In this document: in pieces, positions 7,993 to 17,495 of the stretch | Numbering within the stretch: the first letter of the stretch is position 1 | Layout: every line of letters starts with the position of its first letter | DNA from: Ensifer sp. USDA 6670 | GTDB lineage: Bacteria > Pseudomonadota > Alphaproteobacteria > Rhizobiales > Rhizobiaceae | Length of the DNA stretch: 64,000 nt | NCBI GenBank assembly: GCA_000421085.1 | Contig: ATWE01000004.1 | Coordinates: 346,482 to 410,481, forward strand | Direction: 5' to 3' | The notes under the pieces: model-generated | Database searches by the model: none | What the model was told of the DNA's origin: nothing | What the model saw: only the letters and a program-made list of their open reading frames with translations | Translations under genes and position numbers: made by a program

Positions 7993-9465
7993 TCACGTGC
8001 CGCAAAAGGTCTGCAGCACTTCCTCGCCCGGCTCGGGGGGAGCGGCATAGGCTGCGTGGCCGGGCTGGTCCTCGTAGGGTCTGGAGGTCACGTCGAGGAG
8101 TGCCTCGAAGAGCGAGAAATCCGCGTCTTCGGTTGCCGCAGCGATCGCCTGTTCCACCCGGTGGTTGCGCGGAATGAAGGCGGGATTGACGGAACGCATC
8201 GCGGCAGCGCGTTCGGTTGCCGGCGGCGGCTCGCGTTCGACCCGCCGGCGCCATTGCTCGAGCCAGGGTGAGAGTGCCTGCGGTTCTTCGAACAGGCTTG
8301 CAAGCTCCTTATCGGCGGCGGCGTTTTCCGCCGATGCCGCCAGGCGGCGGAAGGCGAGGGTGAAATCCGCTTTCCCGTTCTGCATGAGCGTCAGCAGCGA
8401 CTGTACGAGATCGAGATCCTCGTCTTCGTCCGTGAACAGGCCGATCTTGCGCCGCATGCCGTCGAGCCAATGCTTCTGGAAGATCGTTCCGTATTCGCCA
8501 AGAGCGTCGTTGGCGAGGTTCACGGCCGTGTCGGCCACGGGATCGAACAGCGTCACCAGCGTTTCGGCCAGGCGGGCGAGATTCCATTGACCGATCGCCG
8601 GCTGGTTGGAATAAGCGTAGCGGCCGAACTGATCGATCGAACTGAACACGGCTTTCGAATCGTAATCGTCCATGAAGGCACAGGGGCCGAAATCGATCGT
8701 TTCGCCCGAAACCGTCATATTGTCGGTATTCATCACCCCATGGATGAAGCCGACATGCAGCCAGCGCGCGATCAGTGCAGCCTGGCGTGCCGCGACCGCC
8801 TTGAAGAGTGCGAGATAGGGTTTCTCATTCGTCTTCAGCTCCGGATAATGACGGTCGATCACATAATCCGCGAGCGTCCTTATCGACTCAACGTCGCCGC
8901 GTGCCGCGAAGAACTGGAACGTGCCGACCCGGATGTGGCTTGCCGCGACCCGAGTGAAGACGGCACCTGGCAGGATCTGTTCGCGGTAGACGGGCTGGCC
9001 GGAGACCGTGGCAGCCAGCGCACGGGTCGTCGGCACGCCGAGCGCATGCATCGCCTCGCTGACGATATATTCGCGCAGGACGGGCCCGAGCGCCGCCCGT
9101 CCGTCGCCGCGGCGGGAGTAGGGCGTCTGGCCGGCTCCCTTGAGCTGGATATCGCGTCGCCGCCCGCCGGCGTCGATCACCTCTCCGAGCAGGATTGCAC
9201 GTCCGTCGCCGAGCTGCGGCACGAAAGTCCCGAACTGGTGGCCTGCATAGGCCATGGCGAGCGGTTCGGCGCCTTTGGGGACAAGATTACCCGAAAAGAT
9301 CGCCGCGCCGTCGCGTTCGAGCGCTTCGGCGTCGAGCCCAAGCTCTCCGGCAAGCGGACGGTTGAGCTTGATCAGCCACGGTTCCGCGACCGGCGTCGGC
9401 TCCACACGGGCGTAGAAATTGGCCGGCAGTCGTGCGTAGCTGTTGTCGAAGCGGAATGCTGTCAT
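7993..9465 (-). CDS. selO: SelO/YdiU family protein adenylyltransferase (pseudokinase fold)
   Basis: The product (490 residues from ATG 9465) shows the SelO landmarks: YARVEPTPV at the start, GDGRAILLGE, then RTLADYVIDRHYPEL and NTDNMTVSGETIDFGPCAFMDD, which holds the Asn and Asp metal ligands. SelO transfers AMP from ATP to hydroxyl side chains of target proteins and is linked to redox stress. The C-terminus ends TFCGT, where the conserved Cys replaces the selenocysteine of eukaryotic SelO. Starts at 9498 and 9543 are also open; none has a clear ribosome-binding site, and 9465 begins just before the conserved region. Confidence 0.88.
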   Translation of the reverse strand: MTAFRFDNSYARLPANFYARVEPTPVAEPWLIKLNRPLAGELGLDAEALERDGAAIFSGNLVPKGAEPLAMAYAGHQFGTFVPQLGDGRAILLGEVIDAGGRRRDIQLKGAGQTPYSRRGDGRAALGPVLREYIVSEAMHALGVPTTRALAATVSGQPVYREQILPGAVFTRVAASHIRVGTFQFFAARGDVESIRTLADYVIDRHYPELKTNEKPYLALFKAVAARQAALIARWLHVGFIHGVMNTDNMTVSGETIDFGPCAFMDDYDSKAVFSSIDQFGRYAYSNQPAIGQWNLARLAETLVTLFDPVADTAVNLANDALGEYGTIFQKHWLDGMRRKIGLFTDEDEDLDLVQSLLTLMQNGKADFTLAFRRLAASAENAAADKELASLFEEPQALSPWLEQWRRRVEREPPPATERAAAMRSVNPAFIPRNHRVEQAIAAATEDADFSLFEALLDVTSRPYEDQPGHAAYAAPPEPGEEVLQTFCGT

Positions 9466-9606
9466 CTTTGAAATTGGCTGCGTTGGAACGGAAGTCATTA
9501 CGATACAGCGGCACGCCGGAAGTCGGCCGCCCTTTCGCAGCAAGTCTACACGAGCCTCGCCCTTTTCGCGAGGTTTCGGCCATAGGCGGCCGCCGTCGCC
9601 GTGACG

Positions 9607-10134
9607 TCAGGAACCGTCTTCCATCCCGGCTGCCATTTCCGCCAGCCTGCGTATCGTGTTGAGATTGCGCGCCGTGCCGGGTTTGAGCGCCGGAAGCTTA
9701 AGCTTCGATCGTCCCGATCCGTTCGGATAGTGGATATAGATTTCACGCCCGTCGATCCGCACCTCTTCTCCATCAGGTGCCACCAGCTTGTCCAGCGCGT
9801 CGTCGGGAGGCGGATCGGGCAGGAAGGTGATCAGCAGCAAATTCGGCTTGGCATCGAGAAACCGCTCCGCTTTGGCCGAGACGTCCTCCAGTTGGCGGCG
9901 GCTGCGAAGCAAGACCCCCGGTGACTTGCCCATTTTCGCCGCTAGCGCCTGTTCGAGTTTCGCCTGCACTGCGGGCTCAGGCAGGTCAGAGCGAAAAACG
10001 ACGTTGCCGCTCTGGATATAGGTCTTGGCGCCCGCGAAGCCGAGCCCTTCGCAGGCGGCCTTCAGGTCTGCCATCGCCAGCTTGCCGGTGCCGCCCACAT
10101 TGACGGCCCTGAGCAGTGCTACATAGACCGGCAT
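9607..10134 (-). CDS. DUF1697 family protein
   Basis: The 175-residue protein starts MPVYVALLRAVNVGGTGKLAM, the characteristic opening of DUF1697, and has YIQSGNVVFRSD and LPALKPGTARNLNTIRRL, also typical. The fold is alpha/beta and the function is unknown. It begins 12 bases after the oligopeptidase B stop on the same strand, so the two are probably co-transcribed. Confidence 0.85.
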   Translation of the reverse strand: MPVYVALLRAVNVGGTGKLAMADLKAACEGLGFAGAKTYIQSGNVVFRSDLPEPAVQAKLEQALAAKMGKSPGVLLRSRRQLEDVSAKAERFLDAKPNLLLITFLPDPPPDDALDKLVAPDGEEVRIDGREIYIHYPNGSGRSKLKLPALKPGTARNLNTIRRLAEMAAGMEDGS

Positions 10135-10146
10135 CGGCTCTGCCCT

Positions 10147-12255
10147 TTACATCCTGCCCGCAACCTTGATGGCGAAGGCATATTCGAAGGCGATCTCCTC
10201 CAGCCGCTGAAAGCGCCCGGAAGCGCCGCCGTGGCCCGCGTCCATGTTGGTCTTGAGGAGGATCGGTTCGCTGCCGGTCGTCTGCTCGCGCAGCTTCGCC
10301 ACCCATTTCGCCGGCTCCCAATAGGTGACGCGCGGATCGGTCAGGCCCCCGAGCGCCAGAATGGCGGGATACGGCCTGGCACCGACATTGTCGTAGGGCG
10401 AGTAGCTCGCAATGATGCCATAGAACTCCGGGCTGTCGATCGGATTCCCCCATTCTGGCCATTCCGGCGGTGTGAGCGGCAGCGTGTCGTCCAGCATCGT
10501 GTTGAGCACGTCGACGAAGGGCACAGCGGCGATGATGCCGCGGAACTTCTCCGGCGCCATATTGGCGATGGCGCCCATCAGCATGCCTCCAGCCGAGCCG
10601 CCCTCGGCGACGATGTTCGCGTAGGAGGTGAACTTTTCCTGATTCAAATAGTCGGCCGCTGCAATGAAGTCTTTGAACGTATTGGTCTTCTTCGCCATCT
10701 TGCCGTCTTCGTACCAGTGGAAGCCCTTGTCCTTGCCGCCGCGGATATGGGCGATCGCGTAGACGAAGCCGCGGTCGACGAGCGACAGGCAGTTGGTGTT
10801 GAAGCTGGCGGGAATGGTGATGCCATAGGCACCGTACCCGTAGAGCAGGCAAGGGGCGGATCCGTCGAGCGGTGTATCCTTGCGATAGAGCAGGGTGACC
10901 GGCACCTGCTCGCCGTCGTGCGCCGGAGCGAAGACCCGGCGGGTCACATAGTCGTCCGGATCGTGGCCGGAGGGGACTTCCTGCGTCTTGAGCAGCGTGC
11001 GCCTGCGGGTCTGCATGTCGTAGTCGAAAAGCTGAGAAGGCGTCGTCATCGACGAATAGGAGAAACGGATGATGTCGGTGTCGTATTCGGCCGCACCGGA
11101 AAGCCCCAGAGAATAGGCCTCCTCGGCGAATGCGATGGCGTGCTCCTCGCCGGTTCGGCGGTCGCGGATGACGATTTCCGGCAGTCCGTTGCGGCGCTGC
11201 AGCCAGACCAGATGGCGGGCATAGGCCATATGGCTGAGGATCAGCGTTCCCGGCTTGTGCGGCACGACCTCGCGCCAGTTTTCCTTCTGCGGCGCTTCCA
11301 CCGGCGCTTCCATGATCTTGAAATCCTTGGCGCCGTCGGCATTGGTAAGAATGTAGAAGACGTCGCCGCCCTCGGTCATGGAATATTCAAGGCCGGTTAC
11401 GCGCTCCGCCACGATTCTTGGTTCCGCAGCAAGGTCTCTGGTCGGGATGAGCCGGTACTCGCTCGTCTCGTGGTCATGGATGTCGATATAGATGAAATCA
11501 TCGAGGAGCGAACTGCCGACAGACATGAAGAAGCCGGCATCGGGCTCCTCATAAACCAGCCGGTCTTCCGACTGCGGCGTGCCGATGACGTGGTGGAAGA
11601 TCTTCGATGGCCGGTGGTTCTCGTCGAGCACGGTATAGAAGAAGCTCTTGCCGTCCGGTGCCCAGGCGCCGCCGCCACCCGTATTTTCGAGCAGGTCCTG
11701 AAGGTCCTCGCCGTTCGAAAGGTCGCGCACCTTCAGCGTGAAATATTCCGACCCCTTGTCGTCGTACCCCCAGATTCCGCGGGAATGGTCGCTCGAATGG
11801 TCGAGTCCGGCGATACGGAAATAGGCTTTCCCTTCAGCCTCCCTGTCGCCGTCGAGCAGCACCCGGCGGATCGTCTCGTCGCCCGCTGCACCCTCGCGCG
11901 GGATCCGGAAATAGCGCGGATGCTCGCCGCCGGTGACGTAGGACGTCCCGTAGGCAAAAGGGCCATCCTTCATCGGAACCGATGAATCGTCTTCCTTGAT
12001 CCGGCCGCGCATTTCGGCAAACAGCGTCTTCTGCAGGTCCTTCGTGTCCGCCATCGCGGCGTTCATATAGGTATTCTCTGCCTCCAGATGGCGGCGGATC
12101 TCGGGATCGAGGATCGACGGATCCTTGAACATGGCCTGCCAGTTTTCGGACCTTAGCCAGGCGTAATCGTCACTGCGGGTCATGCCGTGGCGGGTATCCG
12201 CAACCGGCTTTTTCGGGGCGACGGGTGCGGCGGGCAGGTTCTTGAATACGGACAA
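10147..12255 (-). CDS. ptrB: Oligopeptidase B (prolyl oligopeptidase family serine peptidase)
   Basis: The start is best placed at TTG 12255 (MSVFKNLPAAPV), because GGAG lies seven bases upstream; further upstream ATGs would add unrelated residues. The 702-residue product has an N-terminal propeller (residues to about 420) and a C-terminal alpha/beta hydrolase domain. The nucleophile is in GGSAGGMLMG, the Asp follows in LTDPRVTYWEPAKW, and the His is in NMDAGHGGASGRF. Oligopeptidase B cleaves short peptides after Arg or Lys in the cytoplasm. Length and motifs match the family. The DUF1697 gene follows in the same direction. Confidence 0.92.
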   Translation of the reverse strand: MSVFKNLPAAPVAPKKPVADTRHGMTRSDDYAWLRSENWQAMFKDPSILDPEIRRHLEAENTYMNAAMADTKDLQKTLFAEMRGRIKEDDSSVPMKDGPFAYGTSYVTGGEHPRYFRIPREGAAGDETIRRVLLDGDREAEGKAYFRIAGLDHSSDHSRGIWGYDDKGSEYFTLKVRDLSNGEDLQDLLENTGGGGAWAPDGKSFFYTVLDENHRPSKIFHHVIGTPQSEDRLVYEEPDAGFFMSVGSSLLDDFIYIDIHDHETSEYRLIPTRDLAAEPRIVAERVTGLEYSMTEGGDVFYILTNADGAKDFKIMEAPVEAPQKENWREVVPHKPGTLILSHMAYARHLVWLQRRNGLPEIVIRDRRTGEEHAIAFAEEAYSLGLSGAAEYDTDIIRFSYSSMTTPSQLFDYDMQTRRRTLLKTQEVPSGHDPDDYVTRRVFAPAHDGEQVPVTLLYRKDTPLDGSAPCLLYGYGAYGITIPASFNTNCLSLVDRGFVYAIAHIRGGKDKGFHWYEDGKMAKKTNTFKDFIAAADYLNQEKFTSYANIVAEGGSAGGMLMGAIANMAPEKFRGIIAAVPFVDVLNTMLDDTLPLTPPEWPEWGNPIDSPEFYGIIASYSPYDNVGARPYPAILALGGLTDPRVTYWEPAKWVAKLREQTTGSEPILLKTNMDAGHGGASGRFQRLEEIAFEYAFAIKVAGRM

Positions 12256-12431
12256 GGCATATCTCCGGGATCGGTCCTGCTGCATGTTTCCCTGGCGGGT
12301 ACTCGATTCGGGAGCCATACAGCAATTCAAAGTGCTGCAGCGGTCCATGCGCATCCGGCGATGCGCGGCAACGCTACAAGGGAGACATTGAGATAGAGGG
12401 CGCGTTGCCGGCGATCAAGCGCAAAGGCCGG

Positions 12432-13352
12432 TCACCACCGGCCCTTCAGCGATTGCACCGCGTGGTCGATGAAGGCACGTATCTTCGGCGTCTCTGCCTG
12501 GCGGTCGAGGAAGCAGGCATAGAACTCCAGCGGCTCGTGATCGATTCTGGCAGTTCCTTGCGCTGGATCGCCGCTGAAGAGCGGCACGAGCAGGCCCTGT
12601 TCTAGGATCGGTTTGGCGATGAACGTGCCGAGCCGGGTGACGCCGGCGCCGGCGATCGCCATCTGGGCCAGTGTGTCGATGTCATTACTGACGATGGTGG
12701 GGCGCAGTTCGGGTTCGAAGCGCAGACCGTCGCGTATGAACGCCCAGCGGAACAGCCGGCCGTTGACCGCGAAGCGGTAGACGAGGCAATCGTGGTGCCG
12801 CAGATCTTCCGGCGTTTCCGGCCGGCCACGCCGCGCGATGTAGGAGGGCGCGGCACAGATGATCAGGGGCACCGAGCCGATCTTGCGGGCGATAAGCCCG
12901 GGTTCGAGCTGCTGGGCGAAGCGGACGCTGATATCGATGCCTTCGCCGATGTGGTCGATGCTGCGGTCTGTGATTACCAGTTCAATCGAAACGTCCGGGT
13001 ACCGCGCCGCGAATGATGGCACCAAGGGCGCGATAACGTGACGGCCGAAGGCAACCGAGGAGGCAATCTTCAGTTGCCCCCGCGGCTCCTCGTTGAGCGC
13101 CGAGACCACGGCCGCGGCCTGTTCGAGGTCATGGACTACGCCGTGCACGCGGTCGTAATAAATCTTTCCGGCCTCTGTCAGCCCCAGTTGCCGCGTGGTT
13201 CGGCTGAGAAGCCGGACGCCCAGCACGCGCTCGAGTCGCGCAATGTTCTGGCTGGCGGCGGCCGGTGTGATTGCAAGCCTGCGGGCCGCCGCGGCGATAC
13301 TGCCTTCTTCGACGCTTCGAACGAAGCTCTCGATGCCACGTAATGTGTCCAT
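12432..13352 (-). CDS. LysR family transcriptional regulator
   Basis: The 306-residue protein has the LysR helix-turn-helix (MDTLRGIESFVRSVEEGSIAAAARRLAITPAAASQNIARLE) at residues 1-60 and a substrate-binding domain from about residue 90. ATG 13352 is the conventional start; 13364 is also possible. It is divergent from the DUF2798 gene at 13482 and probably controls it, a common arrangement for this regulator subgroup. The ligand is unknown. Confidence 0.88.
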   Translation of the reverse strand: MDTLRGIESFVRSVEEGSIAAAARRLAITPAAASQNIARLERVLGVRLLSRTTRQLGLTEAGKIYYDRVHGVVHDLEQAAAVVSALNEEPRGQLKIASSVAFGRHVIAPLVPSFAARYPDVSIELVITDRSIDHIGEGIDISVRFAQQLEPGLIARKIGSVPLIICAAPSYIARRGRPETPEDLRHHDCLVYRFAVNGRLFRWAFIRDGLRFEPELRPTIVSNDIDTLAQMAIAGAGVTRLGTFIAKPILEQGLLVPLFSGDPAQGTARIDHEPLEFYACFLDRQAETPKIRAFIDHAVQSLKGRW

Positions 13353-13481
13353 AATGTATTCCATTGAATGCTGATCGTCATTCGATAGTTTTACCTAAAA
13401 CTGAATCAGGCGGCAACGCGCTACCGCGGCCAGGCGCCGTCGGTATAGTGGCGGCAATTCCGAGCCTTCAAGGAGAATGAC

Positions 13482-13757
13482 ATGTCTGAAGACACGATGG
13501 TGCGGCCCTATGCGGCGCGACGCCGGAAGCTCTCGCCGCGAGCGATCCCGGTCGTCTTCGCCTTTTTCATGTCGGCGATCATGGCTCTGCTGATGTCCAG
13601 CGTGATCGTCGCTGCAAATAGCGGCGTCGATCAGGGCTATCCGGCACGTGTAATCGGCGCTTACGCCTTTGCCATGCCGGTTGCCTTCGTCTGCGTTCTG
13701 ATCGTCCGCCCGCTCGTCATGCGGCTGGTTGCCATGCTCTGCGACCTCCCGCGCTGA
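13482..13757 (+). CDS. DUF2798 small membrane protein
   Basis: The 91-residue protein has a basic N-terminus and two membrane helices (about residues 22-44 and 58-80), with PRAIPVVFAFFMSAIMALLMS typical of DUF2798. A good ribosome-binding site (AAGGAGAATGAC) precedes ATG 13482. It sits opposite a LysR regulator, which is the frequent context for this family. Its function is unknown. Confidence 0.8.
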   Translation: MSEDTMVRPYAARRRKLSPRAIPVVFAFFMSAIMALLMSSVIVAANSGVDQGYPARVIGAYAFAMPVAFVCVLIVRPLVMRLVAMLCDLPR

Positions 13758-13799
13758 AGGCGATCGCATGCGAGGTGCCTCGCCGGCACGTTCCTTCGG

Positions 13800-14690
13800 T
13801 CAGGCTGAAAGCTTCAGGCCGATGCCCCACGGATCGGTTAGGCCATGCGTGTCGCCCTGCCTGTCCACGGCTATTTCGAGCGCTTCGAGCTTCTGGATCG
13901 CGGCGTCGAGGGCCGCCGGGTCCCGGAAGCGGATCGTATAGTCGGCGAGACCGGTCATGTTGCCCTGCCGTTTCGGCGCTCCGCGCGAATTCCAGATATT
14001 GGCCGCCACGTGGTGATGGTACTTGCCCGTCGCGAAGAAGCTGGCTCCAGGGTAACGCGCCATGAGGTCGAGCCCCAGGGCATCGCGGAAAAAACCGTCC
14101 GCCTGCGGGATATCCGAGACCTGGAGGTGGATGTGACCGATCGCGGTGCCGGCCGGCAGGCCGTCCCAGTTGTTCTTCGGCACCTCGTCGTAGAGTGCCT
14201 GCAGATCCAGCGGCAGCGTGTTCATTGCCACCAAGCCGTCCGCTCCGTAGTTCCATTCGGCGCGCGGGCGATCGCGGTAGATCTCGATTCCGTTACCCTC
14301 CGGATCGGCGAGATAGATTGCTTCGCTGACGAGGTGATCGGAGGCTCCCTGCAACTGCACCCCGTTCTCGGCGGCATGCACGAGCCAGCGTCCGAGTTCG
14401 GTGCGGTCCGGAACCAGGAATGCGTGATGGAAGAGACCAGGTGCATTTCGCGGAGCCCTTGCGGCATTGCCGTCGCTCGTCAACGTCAGGAGTGGTCTTC
14501 CGGCCACGCCGAGCGTCACGCCGCTCATGTTCGTCTCGATGGGCGACAGACCGATGATCCGCTGGTACCAGGACGAGACCGTCTCCAGGTCGCTGACGAC
14601 AAGATGCGACCGATCGACATAAGCGGGCATCGCGGTCGCATGATCGGCGGAAGCGCTGGCCTGCGGCTTCGGTTGCGAGGTGTCCTTCAT
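13800..14690 (-). CDS. Two-domain VOC family protein (ring-cleavage dioxygenase/glyoxalase fold)
   Basis: The 296-residue protein holds two vicinal-oxygen-chelate modules. The first spans about residues 25-140 with VDRSHLVVSDL and LFHHAFLVPD. The second begins near residue 160 with AIGHIHLQVSDIPQADGFF and contains KYHHHVAANIW. Histidines and a Glu (GIEIYRDRP) at the usual metal positions are present, as in CatE-like extradiol dioxygenases. The substrate is not evident. I chose ATG 14690, which follows an AAGG-type site; 14750 is an upstream alternative. The next gene rightward is divergent. Confidence 0.82.
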   Translation of the reverse strand: MKDTSQPKPQASASADHATAMPAYVDRSHLVVSDLETVSSWYQRIIGLSPIETNMSGVTLGVAGRPLLTLTSDGNAARAPRNAPGLFHHAFLVPDRTELGRWLVHAAENGVQLQGASDHLVSEAIYLADPEGNGIEIYRDRPRAEWNYGADGLVAMNTLPLDLQALYDEVPKNNWDGLPAGTAIGHIHLQVSDIPQADGFFRDALGLDLMARYPGASFFATGKYHHHVAANIWNSRGAPKRQGNMTGLADYTIRFRDPAALDAAIQKLEALEIAVDRQGDTHGLTDPWGIGLKLSA

Positions 14691-14880
14691 CCTATTCGCC
14701 TTTTCGGACAGCGGGAGGGCTACGCCCGAGACTGTGATCTGCTGCCCCAATCCAATATGAGCACGTAAACAGGTTCGCGAAAGCTCTTACATTACTTGAT
14801 GTTGTGTTCGATTAACGTTGACAGTCGTCGCGGCCGCGCTACCTTTAACGGTGGGAGCGATGGGAGCAGAGGGGCCGTCA

Positions 14881-14898
14881 CTTTGATCCAAGTCAAAG
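14881..14898 (+). promoter_or_regulatory. FixK/FNR-type anaerobox CTTTGATCCAAGTCAAAG
   Basis: The core TTGA-N6-TCAA at 14883-14896 is an exact FixK/FNR/Anr half-site pair and is extended to a perfect 6-base dyad. It lies 142 bases before the universal stress protein start codon. In rhizobia FixK activates low-oxygen genes from such boxes about 40 bases upstream of the transcription start, which fits the spacing here. Confidence 0.7.
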
Positions 14899-15031
14899 CT
14901 CGGGCAGCCGTCACCGTTCAATGTCGGTCCGGCGCAGGACGGGGTGCGCGAAGTGGTTTCCGTCTGGATCGGGAGCCAGGGGCCGTCGCATTCGGCGTGC
15001 GACGTGGTAACATAGGAAAAGGACGTGCAGC

Positions 15032-15454
15032 ATGTACAAGAAGATCATCGTGCCGATCGCCATGGATCAGCTGGAGCACGGCGAGTCCGTCCTTGGCATC
15101 GCCGAGAAACTGATCGATGAGGGGGGAGAGATTATTCTCCTCAATGTCGTCGAGGATCTCAACGCCTATGCACAAGGCTACATGATCGTCGATTTTCCGC
15201 TGGAGATGATCGAGGAATCGCGCAAGCATGCGGTCAAGACCCTGGAGGCACTGAAGACCAAGCATGGCATCAACGGACGGGTTGAAATCCGCACCGGCGG
15301 AGCTGCCGGCAGCATCAACGCCCTCGCCGAGGAAGAAAATGCCGACCTGGTGATCATCGCGTCCCACCGCCCGGGGCTGATCGATTATTTCATCGGGTCG
15401 ACCGCCAGCCGCGTCGTCAGCCATTGCCCCTGCGCGGTTCTCGTCGACCGGTAA
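15032..15454 (+). CDS. Universal stress protein (UspA fold)
   Basis: The 140-residue cytoplasmic protein starts MYKKIIVPIAMDQLEHG and ends with the nucleotide-binding stretch ASHRPGLIDYFIGSTASRVV and SHCPCAVLVDR, close to the G-x2-G-x9-G(S/T) signature of ATP-binding Usp proteins. AAGGA precedes ATG 15032 by eight bases. The upstream FixK-type box suggests induction at low oxygen. A DksA/TraR-like gene follows at 61 bases, probably in one transcript. Confidence 0.88.
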   Translation: MYKKIIVPIAMDQLEHGESVLGIAEKLIDEGGEIILLNVVEDLNAYAQGYMIVDFPLEMIEESRKHAVKTLEALKTKHGINGRVEIRTGGAAGSINALAEEENADLVIIASHRPGLIDYFIGSTASRVVSHCPCAVLVDR

Positions 15455-15514
15455 TACTGGGAATAAAAGGGAGCGGTGCAGGCCACCTGCGCCGCGATCC
15501 GAAGGAGTCACGCA

Positions 15515-15859
15515 ATGGATAAGTATGCGCTTGACGACTTTCGCGAACAGCTTTTGCGCCGCAAACGCGAACTTCATGGCCGGCTGGTGCAGATAGAGGA
15601 AGATCTCGAGCAGCCGATGAATGCCGACGTGCCGGATCGCGTAACGGAACGGGAGAGCGACGAGGTCCTGGAAGGACTCGGCCTGGCGGGCCAGGGCGAA
15701 ATTCGCGCGATCGACGCTGCGCTCAACCGCATCGAAGCAGGAACCTTCGGCATCTGTGTGCGTTGCGGCGATGCCATATCCCCGGAAAGGTTGCGCGCCG
15801 TGCCGCATGCGCCGCTCTGTCAGACCTGCGCCGCCGAGATCGCGACCGGCGGGAGATAA
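15515..15859 (+). CDS. TraR/DksA-type zinc-finger protein
   Basis: The 114-residue protein has an N-terminal coiled coil (about residues 5-70) and a four-Cys zinc finger: CVRC near residue 88, then CQTC after AISPERLRAVPHAPL. This is the DksA/TraR layout, and such proteins insert into the RNA polymerase secondary channel. GAAGGAG at 15501 supports ATG 15515. It is smaller than housekeeping DksA (about 140-150), so it is probably a paralogue used under stress or low oxygen, as its neighbour and the upstream box suggest. Confidence 0.85.
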   Translation: MDKYALDDFREQLLRRKRELHGRLVQIEEDLEQPMNADVPDRVTERESDEVLEGLGLAGQGEIRAIDAALNRIEAGTFGICVRCGDAISPERLRAVPHAPLCQTCAAEIATGGR

Positions 15860-16128
15860 GCACCTCAACTCCCATCTGCTTCGGCGCAAGCCGTTTCCCG
15901 CACGCTCCGGCGGAGGGTGCGGTATTTGTTGTAATGCGTTGCAAAAGTTGATGCTTTCGCCCGATCCTGGTGCTTTGCCGTGTCGCTGCACTGTGGCAGG
16001 ATGAACGGAAACCATGGTGATCTTGTGCGGCGTTTCGAGCTGTTTGAAGCCGCCATAATCGAGCATGAGGTATTTCGTTGCTGCTGTAGGCTGCAGACGG
16101 ATATCGGAAGCGGAGCGGGAGGGGCCGC

Positions 16129-16791
16129 GTGAAGGTTGCCGGTGTCAAATGGGACTATGACCGATCGGAGATGATAGCCGACGCGATCGTCCACGGGATC
16201 GGCCTTTCGGCGGCGCTCGTCGGTGTTACCGCCCTGATCTTTTACGCCACCGTCTGGAGTACGTCCGGGCAATTGGCCGCGGCTTCGATCTACGGCGGCG
16301 GGCTCATCGCCGCCCTGTCGATCTCATTCGTCTATAATCTCTTTCCGGTCGGCCGGGCCAAGTGGCTCCTGCGTCGGCTGGACCACTCCGGGATCTTCGT
16401 GCTGATCGCTGCAACCTACACGCCGTTTCTGCAGCGCGGCTGGGATGATCCGTTCCTCTTCTCGATGCTGGTCGCCATCTGGCTTATCGCAGCCGCGGGC
16501 ATTGCCATGAAGTGCCTCCTGCCCGGGCGCTTCGATCGGCTGGCGATCTTGCTCTATCTCGCAATGGGCTGGAGCGGTCTGCTTGCCGCGAAATCCCTGT
16601 TTTCCGCCTTGAGCGCGACGACGCTCACTCTGATCGTCATTGGTGGCGTCATCTATTCGATCGGGGTCATCTTCCATGTCTGGGAGCGTCTTCGCTTCCA
16701 GAACGCCATCTGGCACGGCTTCGTGGTCACGGGAGCGGCTGTGCACTATTCCGCAGTCTTGACCTGCATCAGCGGCGCCGCCGTATCTTAG
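16129..16791 (+). CDS. Haemolysin III family (PAQR-like) membrane protein
   Basis: The 220-residue protein has about seven membrane helices and the family marks: a His in MIADAIVHGIG near the start, HSGIFVLIAATYTPF in the middle, and NAIWHGFVVTGAAVHY at the end, giving the conserved His set of the PAQR/YqfA fold. The start is GTG 16129 behind GGAGGGG. The 269-base gap before it shows no clear signal, so it may have its own promoter or extend the Usp/DksA transcript. The biochemical role is unknown; the haemolysin name is historical. Confidence 0.85.
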   Translation: MKVAGVKWDYDRSEMIADAIVHGIGLSAALVGVTALIFYATVWSTSGQLAAASIYGGGLIAALSISFVYNLFPVGRAKWLLRRLDHSGIFVLIAATYTPFLQRGWDDPFLFSMLVAIWLIAAAGIAMKCLLPGRFDRLAILLYLAMGWSGLLAAKSLFSALSATTLTLIVIGGVIYSIGVIFHVWERLRFQNAIWHGFVVTGAAVHYSAVLTCISGAAVS

Positions 16792-16997
16792 CTTAATACG
16801 TTCAAGCCGGCCGGCCGATCAGGCCCCGTTTCAGCCAACCCGCAGGGCCGGGCATCTTTGCGCCAGGATCAGAGGAGATCGTCTCGGACGTACATCCGGG
16901 TACGCCCTTCGCCGATCGCCTCTGCCCTGACGAAAACCTGCTCCGGCAGAACTGCTTCCATTTAACCCTGAAGGGCTCTAGGTCCAAAGCTGCAGCT

Positions 16998-17495
16998 TCA
17001 GTCTACTGCAGGTTGACATTCTTCCGACGGCCTTAGCGCTGAGGCCATGCGCGAGATGACCCCATCGAAACTGGTCAGGTTGCTCTTGCGATATTGGAGC
17101 CTGAAATAGGCGGCGCTGCCGTCGCAGAGCGCAATCGCCCGCGTATAGAAAACGTCGCTCTCGCGCGCCCCGGAAAAGCTTGCCCAGGCGGGCGTGACGC
17201 GCGAGAAGATGATTCGCCAGTCCTCCTGCTTCTCGTAGCCGATCCTTTCAGCGACGTCGGTTTCGAAGTCTCCATCCGGCGGATGGGTGCCGAAAACCAT
17301 GAGCGTCGCGCCATTGTCATCGGCGTGAAATCTGACGCCGTCGCCATTATCGGCCTCAAGGCCCATTTCGAACCCGGGCGGGATGTCGACCGTGTAACCG
17401 AAGCGGGGATTGGCGTAAGGGTGCCAGTCGTCCTCGGCGACAGCGGGCGAGGCAAGCGTCAGGAGGAGCAGAGATGCGATAAAGGCACGGCGCAT
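16998..17495 (-). CDS. Hypothetical exported protein
   Basis: The 165-residue protein starts with a clear Sec signal peptide (MRRAFIASLLLLTLASPAVA, cleavage before EDDW). The mature part has a fold rich in beta strands, for example GYTVDIPPGFEMG and GATLMVFGTHPPDG. GAGAGGAC eight bases upstream supports ATG 17495. I do not recognise a named family. It faces away from the haemolysin III gene and stands alone. Confidence 0.75.
   Translation of the reverse strand: MRRAFIASLLLLTLASPAVAEDDWHPYANPRFGYTVDIPPGFEMGLEADNGDGVRFHADDNGATLMVFGTHPPDGDFETDVAERIGYEKQEDWRIIFSRVTPAWASFSGARESDVFYTRAIALCDGSAAYFRLQYRKSNLTSFDGVISRMASALRPSEECQPAVD

Noticed and set aside
10231..11985. 584-codon open frame opposite ptrB
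   Set aside because: Conserved catalytic motifs are on the other strand and the antisense product has no fold signature.
16802..16987. 61-codon frame on the minus strand after haemolysin III
   Set aside because: Biased composition and no start signal; likely chance.
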